A stretch of DNA of 64,000 bases. Origin: an uncultured Pelagibacteraceae bacterium (GTDB lineage Bacteria; Pseudomonadota; Alphaproteobacteria; Pelagibacterales; Pelagibacteraceae). Made by a program: the position numbers and the translations under genes. Positions 61,111 to 64,000 of this stretch are shown here, piece by piece. The notes beneath the pieces are model-generated. The model ran no database searches, was not told the origin of the DNA, and saw nothing but the letters and a program-made list of their open reading frames with translations. Numbering within the stretch: position 1 is the first letter of the stretch; the number at the start of each line of letters is the position of its first letter. The stretch covers positions 186,001 to 250,000 of the forward strand of contig CACHPL010000001.1 of NCBI GenBank assembly GCA_902581795.1, in the 5' to 3' direction.

Positions 61111-61298
61111 GTGCTACAGCTCATATCTTGACCACAACACAAAGGTGACTTTATTTTTCCATGATCATTTGGACATTTAGATATTTGGACCTTCTTGCCA
61201 TCCCCTAGCTGTAAAAAATCATTCGCTAATGGAGAATTACACTTGCCACAAGTTGCGTTTACAGACATTCCACATTTTGAACATTCGTAAGTAGACAT
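61107..61298 (-). CDS. small zinc-ribbon protein
   Basis: The 63-residue protein contains eight cysteines (6, 9, 17, 20, 42, 54, 55, 61), arranged as two CxxC knuckles at the N-terminus and a CxxxH plus CC cluster at the C-terminus, so one or two zinc sites are likely. I do not recognise a named family; similar small 'zinc ribbon' proteins accompany core genes in marine alphaproteobacteria. It has a proper ATG and a compact position 17 bp from its upstream neighbour, supporting a real gene. Confidence 0.75.
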   Translation of the reverse strand: MSTYECSKCGMSVNATCGKCNSPLANDFLQLGDGKKVQISKCPNDHGKIKSPLCCGQDMSCST

Positions 61299-61315
61299 GT
61301 AAATATATTATACTA

Positions 61316-61981
61316 TTAAATTTGTACTTTCCAGTCAGTTTCAAATGAAACATAGTTGATTTGTATGCAACGTCTCTCTTTTTTGATCTCTTTTTTCTCC
61401 ATACCATGCCACGTATTTGGACCACTCGAGAAAAAATAGCCATAGTTATCTTTATAGGGAACTGTTTTTACTTTAATGAGTTTTTCATCATAAAAATCGG
61501 TGCCTAAATTTTCTGATTCATTAGAAGGATTCACAAATATCAAGGATGATAAAAGTTTTTCTTTTATATCGCAGTGAGGCTTAAGCCAAAAACCTTGTCT
61601 ATCACAAATTACTTCGAGTCTCACATAAGAGTTTGACAGATTTTTTCCTATCAATTTACCAATATGTTCATAAACATTTTTTGAGCATAATTCATTTATA
61701 AATTTTGAAAGTTGAGGAAAATTTTTTGAATTTTTTTTTGTTACAAAACATCTATATTTTTTTGCTTTTCCGCCAGATTTAATTCCTTCTCTATATTTCC
61801 CCTCCCCGCCATCAATGGCTCTAGTCCCATCGTAATTTAAACCGTCACTAATTGGGTTTGCTATCTCTGCATTACAAACTTCTTTGATTGCTAATTCAGT
61901 CAGAGGTTTATTTATAGCCCAATGTTTAAAGGGTTTGTCGTAAGACTCCAATCTTGATTTTAAAGAATTAAATAATTCCAT
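61316..61981 (-). CDS. 2-oxoglutarate/Fe(II) oxygenase-like protein
   Basis: The 221-residue protein has a plausible double-stranded beta-helix metal triad: H136-x-D138 (KPHCDIKEK), then H192 (NTWHGME), with R203/R204 positioned to bind 2-oxoglutarate. The F-W-x-K-P-H and L-S-S-L-I-F-V-N-P segments around it resemble prolyl-4-hydroxylase-like or phytanoyl-type oxygenases. Substrate is unknown. It begins 14 bp inside the end of the ELM1-like gene, so the two are co-transcribed and probably act together or on a shared surface component. Confidence 0.7.
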   Translation of the reverse strand: MELFNSLKSRLESYDKPFKHWAINKPLTELAIKEVCNAEIANPISDGLNYDGTRAIDGGEGKYREGIKSGGKAKKYRCFVTKKNSKNFPQLSKFINELCSKNVYEHIGKLIGKNLSNSYVRLEVICDRQGFWLKPHCDIKEKLLSSLIFVNPSNESENLGTDFYDEKLIKVKTVPYKDNYGYFFSSGPNTWHGMEKKEIKKERRCIQINYVSFETDWKVQI

Positions 61982-62918
61982 TTTTTTTCATCTTTTCTTT
62001 GACTAATATAGCAGCTTTACTCACTTCATCTAGCCCGTTATAAGTCCAATGTTCTATTTTATCTTCTAAATTTCTTATTATACCAAGGTCCTGAAATAAT
62101 TTATAAAATTTTTCAAATCTGTGAATACTTCTTTTGTTTGTCATTTGAGAAACATACACTGGTTTTCCAGTAATAGCAGCCTCTGAGATCATAGAGGTAG
62201 AATCGCAGGTAACAATAATTATATCCGCAAGTCCTAATGAAGATAAATAGGCTTTTTTATCTCTTTCTTTGATTACCAAATGATCTTCATTAAAATAATT
62301 GTAAGCAAGCTTTATAATATTTTCTGGTGTTCTGTATGATGGAATTATAATTAGTTTATATTTTGATGAAATAAACATATTTTTGATTTTTGCAAACATT
62401 TTATCCAATTGTTTTTCTGAGAAATTATAATATTTGTTTGGACCTCCAATTACAAAAGTAACAACTTTTTTATCCCCTTGATTAGGTTTTAAGTAATTAA
62501 TATTTTTCTGGATTTCTTTAGTTGTTAGATAATGTATGGCGCCTTTAGTTTTAATTACATTTTGCCCCGATAAATTATCATGTTCTGGACAAATAATTGA
62601 GTCAAAATTATTTAAATTTACTTTTGGGTCTTGTATATGAATATTAAATACTTCATTTTTAAATCTTCTTTTTAATAAAATTGATGGAATAACACTTTTT
62701 CTTCCACAAGAAATTATTACTTTAGAGTCGCAAATAAATTTTTTTTCTAGAATACCTCCAAAAACTGGTGTTAGCTTGGTAGGGATTAAATTCCAAATAT
62801 TTTTAAGTTGTATTTTTTCGTGCCTAAAACTTAAGCCTAAAGCGTTAGCCAGGCCCTCGGCTTGACTTATCATACCATGCATACCTTGGGTCAAAAGAAG
62901 TGCTTTTAATTTTAACAT
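61968..62918 (-). CDS. ELM1-like (DUF1022) GT-B-fold protein
   Basis: The 316-residue protein matches the ELM1/DUF1022 family: TQGMHGMISQAEGLANALG at the N-terminus, SCGRKSVIPSILLKR, HIQDPKVNLNNFDSIICPEHD, FVIGGPNKYY, and a C-terminal TCDSTSMISEAAITGKPVY donor-loop-like segment. The fold is like glycosyltransferase GT-B. In bacteria its role is unknown, though it often sits in lipid or envelope gene neighbourhoods; plant ELM1 acts in mitochondrial fission. It is divergent from trxB with 21 bp between starts. Confidence 0.85.
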   Translation of the reverse strand: MLKLKALLLTQGMHGMISQAEGLANALGLSFRHEKIQLKNIWNLIPTKLTPVFGGILEKKFICDSKVIISCGRKSVIPSILLKRRFKNEVFNIHIQDPKVNLNNFDSIICPEHDNLSGQNVIKTKGAIHYLTTKEIQKNINYLKPNQGDKKVVTFVIGGPNKYYNFSEKQLDKMFAKIKNMFISSKYKLIIIPSYRTPENIIKLAYNYFNEDHLVIKERDKKAYLSSLGLADIIIVTCDSTSMISEAAITGKPVYVSQMTNKRSIHRFEKFYKLFQDLGIIRNLEDKIEHWTYNGLDEVSKAAILVKEKMKKNGII

Positions 62919-62939
62919 TTATAACTATATATAAATATC

Positions 62940-63887
62940 ATGAATAAAAAGTCTACTAAACATACAAAAGTGTTGATTCTTGGATCTGGACCGGCAGGCT
63001 ACACTGCAGCTATTTATGCGGCAAGAGCTATGCTTAAACCAATATTAGTATTTGGATCCGAACCAGGGGGTCAATTAACCACAACAACTGATGTTGAAAA
63101 TTTTCCAGGATATTCAAAAGTAATCCAAGGACCGTGGTTGATGGAAGAGATGAAAGGTCAGGCCAAAGCTGTTGGTACTGAAATGATTCAAGATCATATA
63201 AGCAAAGTAGATCTTTCAAAGAAACCTTTTGAGGCAATAGGTGACAGTGGTCAAATTTATACAGCTGATAGTTTTATAGTTTCAACTGGTGCCCAAGCTA
63301 GATGGTTAAATTTAAAATCTGAGACAGAATTCAGAGGTTTTGGAGTATCAGCTTGTGCAACTTGTGACGGTTTCTTCTTTAAGGAGAAAGAGGTTGCGGT
63401 TGTTGGTGGGGGTAATGCTGCAGTTGAGGAAGCAATATTTTTAACAAAATTTGCATCAAAGGTTAAACTCATTCATAGAAGAAATGAATTAAGAGCAGAA
63501 AAAATGCTTCAAGCAAAATTAAAAGCAAATAAAAAAATTGAAATTTTGTGGGATAGTGTTGTTGAAGATGTATTGGGAGAAAAAAACCCAAAATCAGTTA
63601 AAGGTATAAAAATTAAAAATCTTAAAACAAACAAAGTTAGTGAGCTTAAGATAGATGGACTTTTTATTGCTATAGGGCACGATCCGGCTACTTCACTTTT
63701 TAAAGGCCAATTAAATATGGATAAGGAAGGTTATATAGTCACCGAACCTGATTCTACAATTACTAACGTACCTGGGGTCTTTGCAGCCGGAGATGTAAAA
63801 GATAAAATTTTCAGACAAGCAGTGACTGCAGCAGGTATGGGCTGTATGGCTGCACTTGAAGCTGAAAAACATTTGTCATCAAAATGA
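62940..63887 (+). CDS. trxB: thioredoxin reductase
   Basis: The 315-residue flavoprotein has an FAD motif GSGPAGYTAAIYAARA (about residues 15-30), the redox-active C139-A-T-C142, an NADPH motif VGGGNAAVEEA (about 155) and the C-terminal FAD motif GVFAAGDV. It keeps thioredoxin reduced using NADPH. The TGA overlaps the ATG of the next gene by 4 bp, so the two form an operon. Confidence 0.97.
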   Translation: MNKKSTKHTKVLILGSGPAGYTAAIYAARAMLKPILVFGSEPGGQLTTTTDVENFPGYSKVIQGPWLMEEMKGQAKAVGTEMIQDHISKVDLSKKPFEAIGDSGQIYTADSFIVSTGAQARWLNLKSETEFRGFGVSACATCDGFFFKEKEVAVVGGGNAAVEEAIFLTKFASKVKLIHRRNELRAEKMLQAKLKANKKIEILWDSVVEDVLGEKNPKSVKGIKIKNLKTNKVSELKIDGLFIAIGHDPATSLFKGQLNMDKEGYIVTEPDSTITNVPGVFAAGDVKDKIFRQAVTAAGMGCMAALEAEKHLSSK

Positions 63888-64000
63888 GCGATAAAGTTTT
63901 ATTAACAGGAATAAGTGGATGGATTGCCAAACATACTTCGATAGAATTATTAAATTCTGGCTATGAAGTTTTAGGAACAGTAAGAAATAAAAATTTAGTT
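63884..64000 (+). CDS. NAD(P)-dependent epimerase/reductase, N-terminal fragment at window edge
   Basis: Only 39 codons are visible, beginning MSDKVLLTGISGWIAKH. The VLLTGxxGxIA motif is the Rossmann TGxxGxI/xxG signature of extended short-chain dehydrogenases (NAD-dependent epimerase or dihydroflavonol-4-reductase type). The TVRN segment at the end of strand 2 suggests NADP preference. The ATG overlaps the trxB stop (ATGA). Confidence 0.75.
   Translation, partial: MSDKVLLTGISGWIAKHTSIELLNSGYEVLGTVRNKNLV

Noticed and set aside
61107-61298. The zinc-ribbon peptide as an rpmG-like ribosomal protein or rubredoxin
   Set aside because: The spacing of its eight cysteines fits neither family: rubredoxin needs two CPxCG knuckles about 30 residues apart, and the ribosomal protein lacks the C-terminal CC cluster.

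Overview
The window is about 64 kb of AT-rich, very compact chromosome from an alphaproteobacterium, most likely a member of the SAR11 / Candidatus Pelagibacter group. The support is a circularly permuted two-piece tmRNA, the alphaproteobacterial hflK-hflC-DUF2065-degP order, an mre/mrd block, ThyX instead of ThyA, AT-biased Lys/Asn/Ile/Phe-rich proteins, and genes that abut or overlap by a few bases. The assignment to SAR11 is inference from gene content and composition, not a database match. There are no rRNA genes, insertion sequences, phage genes or CRISPR arrays.

Layout. 1-1165: a truncated DadA-type amino-acid dehydrogenase. 1226-7251 (minus): bactofilin plus the elongasome (mreB-mreC-mreD-mrdA-rodA). 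7252-16759 (minus): leuA and ilvC-ilvH-ilvI for branched-chain amino acids, miaA, a Do-type protease, DUF2065 and hflC-hflK. 16814-20720: Mrp ATPase, thyX, the permuted tmRNA, and a small 'scar' region in which the 3' end of tmRNA is repeated 644 bp downstream around an orphan exported protein, followed by a methyltransferase and a MazG-like pyrophosphohydrolase. 20788-27434: fumC, an AsmA-like protein, a UvrD helicase and aminopeptidase P. 27423-48783 (minus): one long division and cell-wall cluster, read as mraZ-ftsZ-rsmH-ftsL-ftsI-murEF-mraY-murD-ftsW-murG-murC-murB-ddl-ftsQ-ftsA-lpxC-bamD-ligA. 48936-49291: RNase P RNA. 49319-51454: ampD, mlaA and mlaC. 51510-51586: tRNA(CAU). 51638-56577 (minus): a methyltransferase, rpoD, dnaG and yqeY. 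56703-61110: carA-carB. 61107-64000: a zinc-ribbon peptide, a 2OG oxygenase-like protein, an ELM1-like protein, trxB and the start of an NAD(P)-dependent epimerase/reductase.

How the genes work together. Most of the window builds the cell envelope: lateral growth (MreBCD, PBP2, RodA), septation (FtsZ, A, Q, L, W, I), peptidoglycan precursors (MurB-G, MraY, Ddl), recycling (AmpD), lipid A (LpxC), outer-membrane protein assembly (BamD) and outer-membrane lipid asymmetry (MlaA, MlaC). The remainder is core metabolism and information processing.

The most unusual points are: ftsZ moved from its usual place after ftsA to directly behind mraZ; an FtsA that has lost the recognisable actin-type nucleotide-binding motifs; a single-ORF MurE-MurF fusion; an Mrp ATPase with no cysteine at all; a DnaG with a degraded zinc motif; an MraZ operator overlapping a good sigma-70 promoter; and an att-like duplication of the tmRNA 3' end.
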